Assembly (NCBI GenBank): GCA_026989715.1 | Contig: JALSIU010000353.1 | Coordinates: 1 to 7,622 of the forward strand | Direction: 5' to 3' | DNA length: 7,622 nucleotides | Origin: Methylomonas sp. | GTDB taxonomy: Bacteria; Pseudomonadota; Gammaproteobacteria; Methylococcales; Methylomonadaceae | Translations under genes and position numbers: made by a program | The notes under the pieces: generated by a model | Seen by the model: only the letters and a program-made list of their open reading frames with translations | What the model was told of the DNA's origin: nothing | The model's database searches: none | Shown: positions 1 to 5,833 of the stretch, in pieces | How the letters are laid out: every line of letters starts with the position of its first letter | Numbering within the stretch: position 1 is the first letter of the stretch

Positions 1-119
1 ACCATTTTTTAAACCATCCAAATAATCCGCTCATGCCTGTATCATTTAAGCGGTAAGGTTTATCTTTGGGGGCGTGATGCTTTTATTGTTAAGTCAGACT
101 TTATACGTTCTGTAGCCAT
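1..119 (-). pseudogene. P4-type tyrosine integrase, 5' fragment, frameshifted
   Basis: Read on the minus strand from the ATG at 119, the product begins MATERIKSDLTIKASRP and hits a stop soon after. If one base of the five-G run at 68-72 (five C on the coding strand) is removed, the frame continues KDKPYRLNDTG and then SGLFGWFKKW to the window edge. The stretch RPKDKPYRLNDTG followed by GLF closely resembles the N-terminal arm-DNA-binding domain of P4-like integrases, where a pattern such as AKPKDKxYKxxDGGGLYL is typical. These recombinases insert mobile elements at tRNA genes. Its position 176 bases beyond the 3' end of a tRNA-Leu, in the same orientation, fits this role. The catalytic domain lies outside the window, so I cannot tell whether the rest is intact. 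The gene may be broken, or the extra base may be a sequencing error. The call rests on about 37 residues. Confidence 0.58.
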
Positions 120-123
120 AAAA

Positions 124-187
124 TGTAGTAACTTTTGCTTAGTTAAAGGCAATATTAACAGTTGCTACAAAAGTAGCTACACTTTTG
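124..187. repeat. Cluster of short related repeats ahead of the integrase (possible arm-type sites)
   Basis: Three related motifs lie between the integrase start and the tRNA: GTAGTAACTTTTG at 125-137, its inverted relative GTTGCTACAAAAG at 161-173, and GTAGCTACACTTTTG at 173-187. They share a GTAG-N-AC core followed by a CTTTTG tract. Such repeats next to an integrase gene could be binding sites for its N-terminal arm-binding domain, placed in the attachment region between tRNA and int. The repeats are visible in the sequence; the function is inferred from their position. Confidence 0.4.
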
Positions 188-225
188 GCGGGTTTTTATC
201 GTATTTCCTCGGAAACCTACAGACA

Positions 226-260
226 TAAAAAAACCCTTGAAGCTATACAGCTTAAGGGCT
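226..260 (-). terminator. Intrinsic terminator of tRNA-Leu
   Basis: On the minus strand a GC-capped stem (GCCCTTAAGCT pairing with AGCTTCAAGGG, with a single bulged base) encloses a GTAT loop and is followed by a run of seven T (the A run at 227-233). It begins 35 bases beyond the tRNA 3' end, the expected place to end a single-tRNA transcript. It also separates that transcript from the integrase fragment further on. Confidence 0.85.
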
Positions 261-294
261 TTAGGCCGTTCTCGGCTATGTTCGTTTTCTTCTG

Positions 295-379
295 TGGTAC
301 CGAGGGCCGGAATCGAACCGGCACTTCCGAAGAAACCGGATTTTGAATCCGGCGTGTCTACCAGTTTCACCACCCCGGC
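295..379 (-). tRNA. tRNA-Leu (anticodon CAA)
   Basis: This is an 85-base class II tRNA with the CCA end encoded at 295-297. The acceptor stem GCCGGGG pairs with CCTCGGT, with G-U pairs at 1-72 and 5-68. The anticodon stem CCGGA/TCCGG carries the loop TTCAAAA, giving anticodon CAA (343-345), which reads the UUG codon. The long variable arm closes on a C(UUCG)G tetraloop. The T arm is GCCGG-TTCGATT-CCGGC. It has the anticodon of the enterobacterial leuX gene, known as the P4 attachment site, which matters because an integrase-like fragment follows the 3' end. It is divergent from queA. Confidence 0.97.
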
Positions 380-394
380 ATTGAAGAGCTAAAT

Positions 395-423
395 ATTATA
401 TTTAAAATATTTTCATATTGCCA
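395..423 (-). promoter_or_regulatory. Promoter of tRNA-Leu
   Basis: On the minus strand a perfect TATAAT (395-400) lies 15 bases upstream of the mature tRNA 5' end. A weak TGGCAA (418-423) sits 17 bases further upstream as a possible -35 box, matching only three of six consensus bases. The predicted transcript would start a few bases before the tRNA. The -10 call is good and the -35 call is weak. Confidence 0.6.
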
Positions 424-483
424 GAAAATTCTAATAAAATAGTCTTTTTTATTCCCTCCTGCTTAGAAACAGATTATAAATCC

Positions 484-1518
484 ATGAAAAAAAGTGACTT
501 TCACTACGACTTACCAGAAGCTTTAATTGCTCAACACCCTCTGCAAGAGCGTAGTGCCAGTCGCTTACTCTGCCTCGACAAAGATAGTGATACGATTACC
601 GACCGTCAATTCGTTGATTTTTTGGATTTATTAGCCCCCGAAGACTTACTCATACTAAATAATACCAAAGTCATTCCGGCACGCTTATTTGGACACAAGC
701 AATCAGGTGGCAAAGTTGAAATATTAATTGAACGCGTTATTGGCACATGCGAAGTATTAGCACATATGCGTGCCAGCAAATCCCCTAAGCCCGATACAAT
801 CATTGAATTAGGCTCAGGATTTGAATGCCGAGTACTCGGGAGAGAAGAGGACTTATTTCGCTTGCAATTTTTGGGCGAGTTAGAGTTAGCAGATATTTTA
901 AAAACCATTGGCCATATGCCTTTACCGCCCTATATTGCCAGGGAAGATGATAAAAATGACCAAAACCGATACCAAACCGTATTTGCCCAACAAAGCGGTG
1001 CTGTGGCCGCCCCTACTGCCGGATTACATTTTGATCATGCGCTCATAGAAAAAATAAAAGCCAAAGGGGTTGGTATTGCATTTGTAACGCTACATGTAGC
1101 CAGCGGGACATTTAGACCGGTCAAAGTTGATGATTTGGCAGAACATATTATGCACAAAGAATATTTTGAAGTTCCCGAAGCCACCATTAATGCGGTCACA
1201 CAGACTAAAGCACGTGGCGGCAGGATTATTGCCATTGGTACAACGGCCGTGCGTTCTTTAGAATCTGCCGCTCAAACCGGCAAACTCCAGGCATGCAACG
1301 GGGAAACCAACTTATTTATTACGCCCGGCTACCAATTTAACGTAGTGGATGCCATAATAACCAATTTTCATTTACCTGAGTCCACCTTACTCATGTTAGT
1401 TTCTGCATTTGCAGGTTTTCAGCGCATACAAAAAGTATATCAACATGCGATAGCAGAAAAATATCGTTTTTTTAGTTATGGCGATGCTATGTTTATTCAA
1501 CGACAGACTACGCCTTAA
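484..1518 (+). CDS. queA: S-adenosylmethionine:tRNA ribosyltransferase-isomerase
   Basis: QueA transfers and isomerises the ribosyl group of S-adenosylmethionine onto 7-aminomethyl-7-deazaguanine in the wobble position of GUN-anticodon tRNAs, giving epoxyqueuosine. It acts in the cytoplasm. The 344-residue product aligns along its whole length with the roughly 356-residue E. coli protein as I recall it. Family blocks include NNTKVIPARLFG (59-70), GAVAAPTAGLHF (172-183), TNFHLPESTLLMLVSAFAG (293-311) and EKYRFFSYGDAMF (325-337). I chose the ATG at 484 because MKKSDFHYDLPEALIAQHP matches the usual N-terminus. The frame is open further upstream to a TTG at 418, but those 22 residues have no family resemblance. 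No clear Shine-Dalgarno precedes 484. Many proteobacteria place tgt directly after queA; here an unrelated gene follows after 183 bases. Confidence 0.96.
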   Translation: MKKSDFHYDLPEALIAQHPLQERSASRLLCLDKDSDTITDRQFVDFLDLLAPEDLLILNNTKVIPARLFGHKQSGGKVEILIERVIGTCEVLAHMRASKSPKPDTIIELGSGFECRVLGREEDLFRLQFLGELELADILKTIGHMPLPPYIAREDDKNDQNRYQTVFAQQSGAVAAPTAGLHFDHALIEKIKAKGVGIAFVTLHVASGTFRPVKVDDLAEHIMHKEYFEVPEATINAVTQTKARGGRIIAIGTTAVRSLESAAQTGKLQACNGETNLFITPGYQFNVVDAIITNFHLPESTLLMLVSAFAGFQRIQKVYQHAIAEKYRFFSYGDAMFIQRQTTP

Positions 1519-1546
1519 ACTCAAAATTCCTTCGCCTCCTGCTTAT

Positions 1547-1577
1547 TTTTAGTGACTGCCAAAAAGCCACACTAAAA
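1547..1577 (+). terminator. Weak inverted repeat, possible queA terminator
   Basis: TTTTAGTG (1547-1554) pairs perfectly with CACTAAAA (1570-1577) across a 15-base loop, 28 bases after the queA stop. The stem has only two G-C pairs, and the nearest T run (TTTTT) starts several bases later. As an intrinsic terminator it would be weak, but it is the only candidate between queA and the next gene. Confidence 0.3.
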
Positions 1578-1639
1578 CCACAATTTTTATAAGTTATTAT
1601 TTTTAAATAGATTTTCTCTATTTGTGGTATCATTACCGC

Positions 1640-1674
1640 TATGTGCAATATTTAAAGCACATATACTTTATAAT
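1640..1674 (+). promoter_or_regulatory. Promoter with overlapping inverted repeat, ahead of the exported helical protein
   Basis: A perfect TATAAT lies at 1669-1674, 27 bases before the ATG at 1702. No good -35 box exists at the usual spacing. Instead the -35 region is covered by a perfect 7-base inverted repeat, TATGTGC (1640-1646) and GCACATA (1657-1663), with a 10-base A+T-only spacer. This could be an operator for a dimeric regulator, and the poor -35 box would fit a need for an activator. The repeat and the -10 box are seen directly; regulation is inferred. Confidence 0.5.
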
Positions 1675-1701
1675 AACTAATTACATGGGATAAATTTTCT
1701 G

Positions 1702-2103
1702 ATGGGTTTATTAAAAAAAATCATTTTTGCTGCTGTTGTTAGCACAGCGATGTTAGCAACTGCTCCTTCTGTTATGGCAAAACCTGCTGGCAAAATAGCA
1801 AACCAAACTCAAGAAGAAGTGGCACAGTCACTGATTGATACAATTGATGCGGCTGAGCTAGCCTTAACTGCCATTCAAAGCAGTGCTGACAAACAAGAAA
1901 CAATGAAGCTGTTAAAAGCGACAAAACAAACGGCTAAAACAATTGAAAGTAGTGTCGTTTTAGCGGATCGTGATAGAGCACTTAACCGAGTGATGAAAGC
2001 ACGTTCTGCTTACAGAAAAGACAATATCGAAGAAGCAGAAGCGTATATGATTGAAGCGGTTGAACGTTTCAAAAAAGTAAAAGATAAGTACCATAACTTC
2101 TAA
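1702..2103 (+). CDS. Small exported all-helical protein, function unknown
   Basis: I do not recognise this 133-residue protein. Residues 1-26 form a typical Sec signal peptide: two lysines, a hydrophobic stretch IIFAAVVSTAMLATA, then VMA with likely cleavage before Lys27. The mature part is about 107 residues, has no cysteine, is rich in Ala, Glu and Lys, and appears entirely helical. It reads as two helical hairpins (about 38-83 and 88-130), which suggests a periplasmic four-helix bundle. The size and layout recall cytochrome b562, and the only histidine (131) is near the C-terminus, but the early axial Met of b562 is not apparent and there is no CXXCH. A small metal-binding SmbP-like role is another possibility, although His is scarce. 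A GGGA stretch at 1687-1690 is a plausible ribosome site. The gene seems to be its own transcription unit. Confidence 0.8.
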   Translation: MGLLKKIIFAAVVSTAMLATAPSVMAKPAGKIANQTQEEVAQSLIDTIDAAELALTAIQSSADKQETMKLLKATKQTAKTIESSVVLADRDRALNRVMKARSAYRKDNIEEAEAYMIEAVERFKKVKDKYHNF

Positions 2104-2130
2104 TAGATTTTCTATTTTAAGTTTTGTATC

Positions 2131-2161
2131 TCGGACTCCATTGTTTCTAGCCGGAGTCCGA
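2131..2161 (+). terminator. Strong hairpin after the exported protein gene
   Basis: TCGGACTCC (2131-2139) pairs perfectly with GGAGTCCGA (2153-2161) around a 13-base loop, starting 28 bases after the stop codon. The stem is stable, but only a short ATTT tail follows before a pyrimidine-rich stretch. It may be a weak intrinsic terminator or a 3'-end-stabilising hairpin. Confidence 0.6.
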
Positions 2162-2278
2162 TTTACCTCTCCTTCCCCAAAATCTCTTACCCCCTCTCTC
2201 CTTTTCCACAACGACTCCTAGCCAAGCTCACGGCTGACCTCCACAATCAAGCTCAAATACACCATTTGCTCAGCGCGC

Positions 2279-2320
2279 TAAAATGTAGTTCTTGACGAAA
2301 GGCCAAATTTAAGCTATTTT
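2279..2320 (+). promoter_or_regulatory. Candidate promoter(s) of the ilvIHC operon
   Basis: Two candidates overlap. The better one has TTGACG (2292-2297, five of six consensus bases) and TATTTT (2315-2320, four of six) with an ideal 17-base spacer, so transcription would start near 2327, about 160 bases before ilvI. The other is TAAAAT at 2279-2284 (five of six), with only a weak match, AATACA, at its -35 position. If the second is used, the transcript would include the GGACAG stretch (2321-2326) ahead of the possible leader peptide. Confidence 0.5.
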
Positions 2321-2333
2321 GGACAGATTTTCT

Positions 2334-2393
2334 ATGAACTTAGAGCCTGTAATTAGCCTTATAAATATTGCGCTATTTAGCTCAAAGTTTTAA
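2334..2393 (+). CDS. Possible ilv leader peptide (19 codons)
   Basis: An ATG at 2334 opens a short frame, MNLEPVISLINIALFSSKF, ending in TAA at 2391-2393, 92 bases before ilvI. Seven of the 19 residues are Leu, Ile or Val, the products of the pathway encoded downstream. Leader peptides rich in regulatory amino acids control many amino acid operons by ribosome stalling. A weak GGACAG lies 7 bases before the ATG. Points against it: the region is A+T-rich, which favours Ile and Leu codons by chance, and no terminator-antiterminator pair is obvious. The hairpin at 2416-2441 lies after the stop codon and could change with ribosome position. Confidence 0.38.
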   Translation: MNLEPVISLINIALFSSKF

Positions 2394-2485
2394 TTCAACT
2401 ATTGCCTGTACAACACAGTTTAAAGCATTTTTTATAAACTGCGGCTCGACGCGCATAGTATCAGTACTTCAAGAGGTTATTTAAA

Positions 2486-4222
2486 GTGGAACTCAGTGGC
2501 GGACAAATAGTCGTTCAGTGCCTTAAAGATGAAGGCGTAGAATATCTTTTTGGGTATCCTGGCGGCGCGGTATTACACTTATACGATGCGATTTTTCATC
2601 AAGAAGATGTAAAACATATTTTAGTCAGACATGAACAAGCGGCGACCCACGCAGCAGACGGTTACGCACGCGCAACAGGCAAGCCCGGCGTTGTACTCGT
2701 CACATCCGGTCCCGGAGCCACCAATGCCGTCACCGGAATTGCAACGGCCTATATGGACTCCATTCCCATGATTGTCATCTCAGGACAAGTCCCAACTGCC
2801 GTTATTGGCAGTGATGCATTCCAAGAGGTCGATATGGTTGGCATTACGCGCCCTTGTGTAAAACATAATTTCTTAGTAAAAGATGTTAAAGACATTGCCG
2901 CCACCATGAAAAAAGCATTTTATGTTGCCACCACCGGTCGTCCAGGCCCGGTAGTCATTGATATCCCTAAAGACATCACTGATCCAAACATCAAAGTGCC
3001 TTATCACTATCCCAGAGACATTAGCATGCGCTCTTATAGCCCTGCAAGCAAAGGTCATTTAGGGCAAATTAAAAAGGCAGTAGAGCTTATTTTAAATGCC
3101 AAGCGACCTGTCATTTATTCCGGTGGCGGCGTGGTACTCGGCGAAGCCAGTGCCGAGCTAACTCAAATGACGCAAATACTGGACTACCCCATAACCAACA
3201 CTTTAATGGGCTTAGGTGCATACCCTGCAACCAACAAACAATTTATTGGCATGCTCGGCATGCATGGTACTTATGAAGCCAATCTTGCCATGCATGAAAG
3301 TGATGTCATTCTAGCGGTTGGCGTACGTTTTGATGATCGAGTCACTGGCAAATTAGCCGAATTTTGCCCTAATGCAAAAATCATCCATATTGATATAGAC
3401 CCTGCCTCTATTTCCAAAACGGTAAAAGTAGATGTGCCGATTGTGGGTGAAGTAAAGCAAGTGCTAGAACAAATGATGCACTTGATTCAAGAGCACCCAA
3501 GCAAACCTGATACGGACGCACTAGCTAACTGGTGGGCACAAATTAATCATTGGCGCACCACTCAATGCCTAGAGTTTGACCGCAATAGCGACATCATCAA
3601 ACCACAGGCCGTTGTAGAACAGCTTTACGCCATTACTAAAGGAGATGCGTATATCACCTCTGATGTAGGCCAACACCAAATGTATGCGGCGCAATTTTAT
3701 CATTTTGACAAACCGCGCAGATGGATTAACTCAGGCGGGCTGGGCACTATGGGCTTTGGCCTACCTGCCGCCATTGGCGTTAAATTAGCCCACCCAGACA
3801 TGGAAGTGGCTTGTATTACGGGGGAAGCCAGTATCCAAATGTGCATACAGGAGCTTGCCACTGCTGCACAATACAACACGCCAATTAAAATCATTAATTT
3901 AAACAATCGCTATATGGGAATGGTACGCCAATGGCAAGAGCTTAACTACGAAAGCCGTTATTCACAATCGTATATGGAAACCATCCCTGATTTTGTGAAA
4001 TTAGCTGAAGCCTATGGCCATGTGGGGATTCGCGTAGAAAAACCCGAAGAGGTGCAACCGGCACTCGAAAAAGCATTTGCAATGAAAGACCGCACGGTTT
4101 TCATTGATTTCCTCACCGATCGCACAGAAAATGTTTACCCCATGATTGAAGCCGGCAAAGGCCATCAAGAAATGACTTTACGCGTTGCACCAGGCACACC
4201 TATTGAAAGAGAGTTGGCATAA
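2486..4222 (+). CDS. ilvI: Acetolactate synthase, catalytic (large) subunit
   Basis: This thiamine-diphosphate, FAD and Mg-dependent enzyme condenses two pyruvates to acetolactate, or pyruvate with 2-oxobutyrate to acetohydroxybutyrate, the first committed step to Val, Leu and Ile. The 578 residues align along their length with E. coli IlvI as I recall it. The N-terminal ThDP domain has FGYPGG (22-27) and the catalytic Glu50 in RHEQAA; SGPGATNAVTGIATAYMDS follows. The middle FAD-region domain includes GMLGMHGTYEAN and VGVRFDDR. The C-terminal ThDP domain has the cofactor motif G446-E-A-S ending in NN (473-474). The usual GDG is GEA here, with Glu447 in place of the metal-binding Asp; I recall Glu at this position in several beta- and gammaproteobacterial homologues. 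The GTG start at 2486 is supported by AAGAGG at 2471-2476. The stop overlaps the ilvH start. The symbol ilvB is also used for such genes. Confidence 0.96.
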   Translation: MELSGGQIVVQCLKDEGVEYLFGYPGGAVLHLYDAIFHQEDVKHILVRHEQAATHAADGYARATGKPGVVLVTSGPGATNAVTGIATAYMDSIPMIVISGQVPTAVIGSDAFQEVDMVGITRPCVKHNFLVKDVKDIAATMKKAFYVATTGRPGPVVIDIPKDITDPNIKVPYHYPRDISMRSYSPASKGHLGQIKKAVELILNAKRPVIYSGGGVVLGEASAELTQMTQILDYPITNTLMGLGAYPATNKQFIGMLGMHGTYEANLAMHESDVILAVGVRFDDRVTGKLAEFCPNAKIIHIDIDPASISKTVKVDVPIVGEVKQVLEQMMHLIQEHPSKPDTDALANWWAQINHWRTTQCLEFDRNSDIIKPQAVVEQLYAITKGDAYITSDVGQHQMYAAQFYHFDKPRRWINSGGLGTMGFGLPAAIGVKLAHPDMEVACITGEASIQMCIQELATAAQYNTPIKIINLNNRYMGMVRQWQELNYESRYSQSYMETIPDFVKLAEAYGHVGIRVEKPEEVQPALEKAFAMKDRTVFIDFLTDRTENVYPMIEAGKGHQEMTLRVAPGTPIERELA

Positions 4223-4713
4223 TGAGACATATTATTTCTATCCTAATTGAAAATGAAGCAGGCGCGTTATCGCGTGTTGCAGGGTTGTTTTCAGCGCGTG
4301 GCTATAATATCGAATCATTAACCGTCGCTCCCACAGAAGATGCCACACTATCACGCATGACCCTCGTCACGCGCGGCAATGAAGACATTATTGAGCAAAT
4401 TACCAAGCAACTAAATAAATTAATTGATATTGTCAAACTAATTGACCTTGCCGAAGCAGCACACGTAGAGCGTGAATTAATGCTGGTAAAAGTCAAAACA
4501 AACGACACAACACGCGAAGAAGTCAAACGCTTATCCGATATTTTTCGCGGCAAAATCATTGATGTCACTAATGGTAGCTACGTCATTGAAATGACAGGCA
4601 CATCAGAAAAATTAGATGCTTTTGTACAAGCATTGGATGAAAGCAGTATTATTGAAACCGCACGTTCCGGCCCGACCAGCATGTCGCGCGGTGAAGATGG
4701 CTTACACTTATAA
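4222..4713 (+). CDS. ilvH: Acetolactate synthase, regulatory (small) subunit
   Basis: This is the regulatory partner of the catalytic subunit; it raises activity and gives valine feedback inhibition. Its 163 residues equal the length of E. coli IlvH. The N-terminal ACT domain (about 1-75) begins ISILIENEAGALSRVAGLFS and keeps Asn11, Gly14, Ser17 and Asn29, positions around the valine site of the E. coli protein, so valine sensitivity is expected. The C-terminal domain (about 84-160) includes HVERELMLVKVK and FRGKIIDVT. The ATG overlaps the ilvI stop by one base (TAATG), which suggests translational coupling and roughly equal synthesis of the two subunits. Confidence 0.96.
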   Translation: MRHIISILIENEAGALSRVAGLFSARGYNIESLTVAPTEDATLSRMTLVTRGNEDIIEQITKQLNKLIDIVKLIDLAEAAHVERELMLVKVKTNDTTREEVKRLSDIFRGKIIDVTNGSYVIEMTGTSEKLDAFVQALDESSIIETARSGPTSMSRGEDGLHL

Positions 4714-4746
4714 AATACTCTCTAAATTAAAACCACAGGAAAACAA

Positions 4747-5763
4747 ATGCAAGTTTATTACGATAAAGATGCCAACCTTTCAGTTATAAAAGGTAAAAAA
4801 GTCGCCATTATTGGCTACGGCTCACAAGGGCATGCACACGCCAACAACTTAAAAGACTCAGGCGTTGATGTTGTTGTGGGATTACGCACTAACTCCAGTT
4901 CTGTTGCCAAAGCCGAAGCGGCTGGCCTCACAGTAAAACCGGTTGCAGAAGCGGTTGCCAGCGCCGATGTCGTCATGATTTTAACCCCTGATGAGTTCCA
5001 ATCACAGCTTTACAAAGAAGAAATTGAACCCAACATCAAACAAGGCGCAGCACTTGCTTTTGCACACGGTTTTGCCATTTTATACAACCAAGTTGTCCCG
5101 CGAACTGACTTAGATGTCATTATGATTGCGCCGAAAGCACCTGGTCACACTGTGCGCTCCGAATTTACTCGTGGTGGCGGCATCCCTGATTTAATCGCCA
5201 TTCAGCAAGATGCATCCGGCACAGCCAAAGACATTTGCCTATCCTATGCCTCAGCTATCGGCGGTGGTCGCTCAGGCATTATCGAAACCACTTTCCGTGA
5301 CGAAACCGAAACCGACCTATTTGGTGAACAAGCCGTTTTATGTGGCGGTGCCGTTGAGCTCGTTAAAATGGGATTTGAAACACTGGTTGAAGCAGGTTAT
5401 GAGCCAGAAATGGCCTACTTTGAATGTTTGCACGAATTGAAATTGATTGTTGATTTAATGTTTGAAGGCGGCATTGCCAACATGAACTACTCAATTTCCA
5501 ATAATGCCGAATACGGCGAATACGTCACCGGCCCGCAAGTCATTAACGAAGAAAGCCGCGCAGCGATGCGCGAAGCATTAGCCAATATCCAATCAGGTGA
5601 ATACGCTAAAAAATTCATCCTTGAAGGGATGACCAACTACCCAGAAATGACAGCAAGACGCCGCTTAAATGCAGAACACCCTATTGAAGTCGTCGGTGAA
5701 AAACTACGCGCAATGATGCCTTGGATTGCCGCCAATCAAATTGTTGATAAAGCGAAAAACTAA
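4747..5763 (+). CDS. ilvC: Ketol-acid reductoisomerase (class I, NADP-dependent)
   Basis: IlvC converts acetolactate or acetohydroxybutyrate to the dihydroxy acids by Mg-dependent alkyl migration and NADPH reduction, directly using the product of IlvIH. The 338 residues match the class I (short) form. The Rossmann motif GYGSQGHAHANNL starts at Gly23, and Arg47 with Ser52 in the following loop suggest NADPH preference. His107 in AFAHGFAI and the metal ligands Asp190, Glu194, Glu226 and Glu230 are all present. The start ATG at 4747 has AGGA at 4737-4740. It lies 33 bases after ilvH with no promoter or terminator evident between them, so it is most likely the third gene of the same operon. Confidence 0.97.
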   Translation: MQVYYDKDANLSVIKGKKVAIIGYGSQGHAHANNLKDSGVDVVVGLRTNSSSVAKAEAAGLTVKPVAEAVASADVVMILTPDEFQSQLYKEEIEPNIKQGAALAFAHGFAILYNQVVPRTDLDVIMIAPKAPGHTVRSEFTRGGGIPDLIAIQQDASGTAKDICLSYASAIGGGRSGIIETTFRDETETDLFGEQAVLCGGAVELVKMGFETLVEAGYEPEMAYFECLHELKLIVDLMFEGGIANMNYSISNNAEYGEYVTGPQVINEESRAAMREALANIQSGEYAKKFILEGMTNYPEMTARRRLNAEHPIEVVGEKLRAMMPWIAANQIVDKAKN

Positions 5764-5781
5764 GCCCCGCTTAATGCGCAT

Positions 5782-5811
5782 AAAAAAGCCCCTCTCCAAG
5801 GGGCTTTTTTT
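5782..5811. terminator. Bidirectional intrinsic terminator between ilvC and fxsA
   Basis: AAAAAAGCCCCT (5782-5793) pairs with AGGGGCTTTTTT (5799-5810) around the five-base loop CTCCA, and one more T follows. With an A tract on one side and a T tract on the other, it can terminate ilvC on the plus strand and fxsA on the minus strand. It lies 18 bases after the ilvC stop and 22 bases after the fxsA stop in the converging direction. Confidence 0.93.
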
Positions 5812-5833
5812 ATGTCTAAATCACAGCAAAAGA

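Larger units (their letters stand above)
2104..2485 (+). promoter_or_regulatory. 382-base region upstream of the ilv operon
   Basis: There is no recognisable protein gene here apart from a possible short leader peptide. In order it holds the hairpin at 2131-2161, a pyrimidine-rich tract (2164-2209), the direct repeat CAAGCTCA at 2223-2230 and 2248-2255, two promoter-like elements (2279-2284 and 2292-2320), the possible leader peptide (2334-2393), the direct repeat GCCTGTA at 2345-2351 and 2404-2410, and an AT-rich hairpin CAGTTTA/TAAACTG (2416-2422 with 2435-2441). No T-tailed hairpin lies just before ilvI, so a standard transcription attenuator is not evident. Confidence 0.55.

Noticed and set aside
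2..34. Separate gene starting MSGLFGWFKKW on the minus strand
   Set aside because: The same frame upstream of this ATG reads as the integrase arm domain with GLF in register, and there is no good ribosome site. It cannot be fully excluded because the window ends here.
155..373. Minus-strand open frame of 72 codons
   Set aside because: It runs through the tRNA-Leu gene; its N-terminal part is simply the translated tRNA and its tail covers the terminator.
418..483. Upstream extension of queA from a TTG start
   Set aside because: The extra 22 residues have no resemblance to QueA, whereas the ATG at 484 gives the usual N-terminus. The TTG also overlaps the tRNA promoter region.
1640..1663. CRP-type site
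   Set aside because: TGTGC-N10-GCACA differs from the TGTGA-N6-TCACA pattern in both half-site and spacing.
2164..2209. Pyrimidine-rich tract as a functional element
   Set aside because: The compositional bias is clear but there is no repeat unit or pairing partner, so nothing specific can be claimed.
2416..2441. Hairpin CAGTTTA/TAAACTG as a transcription attenuator
   Set aside because: No T run follows the stem (the next bases are GC-rich) and it is A+T-rich with a 12-base loop, so it does not look like an intrinsic terminator.
5210..5440. Plus-strand open frame of 76 codons inside ilvC
   Set aside because: It is an out-of-frame shadow of strongly conserved ilvC coding sequence, including metal-ligand residues.
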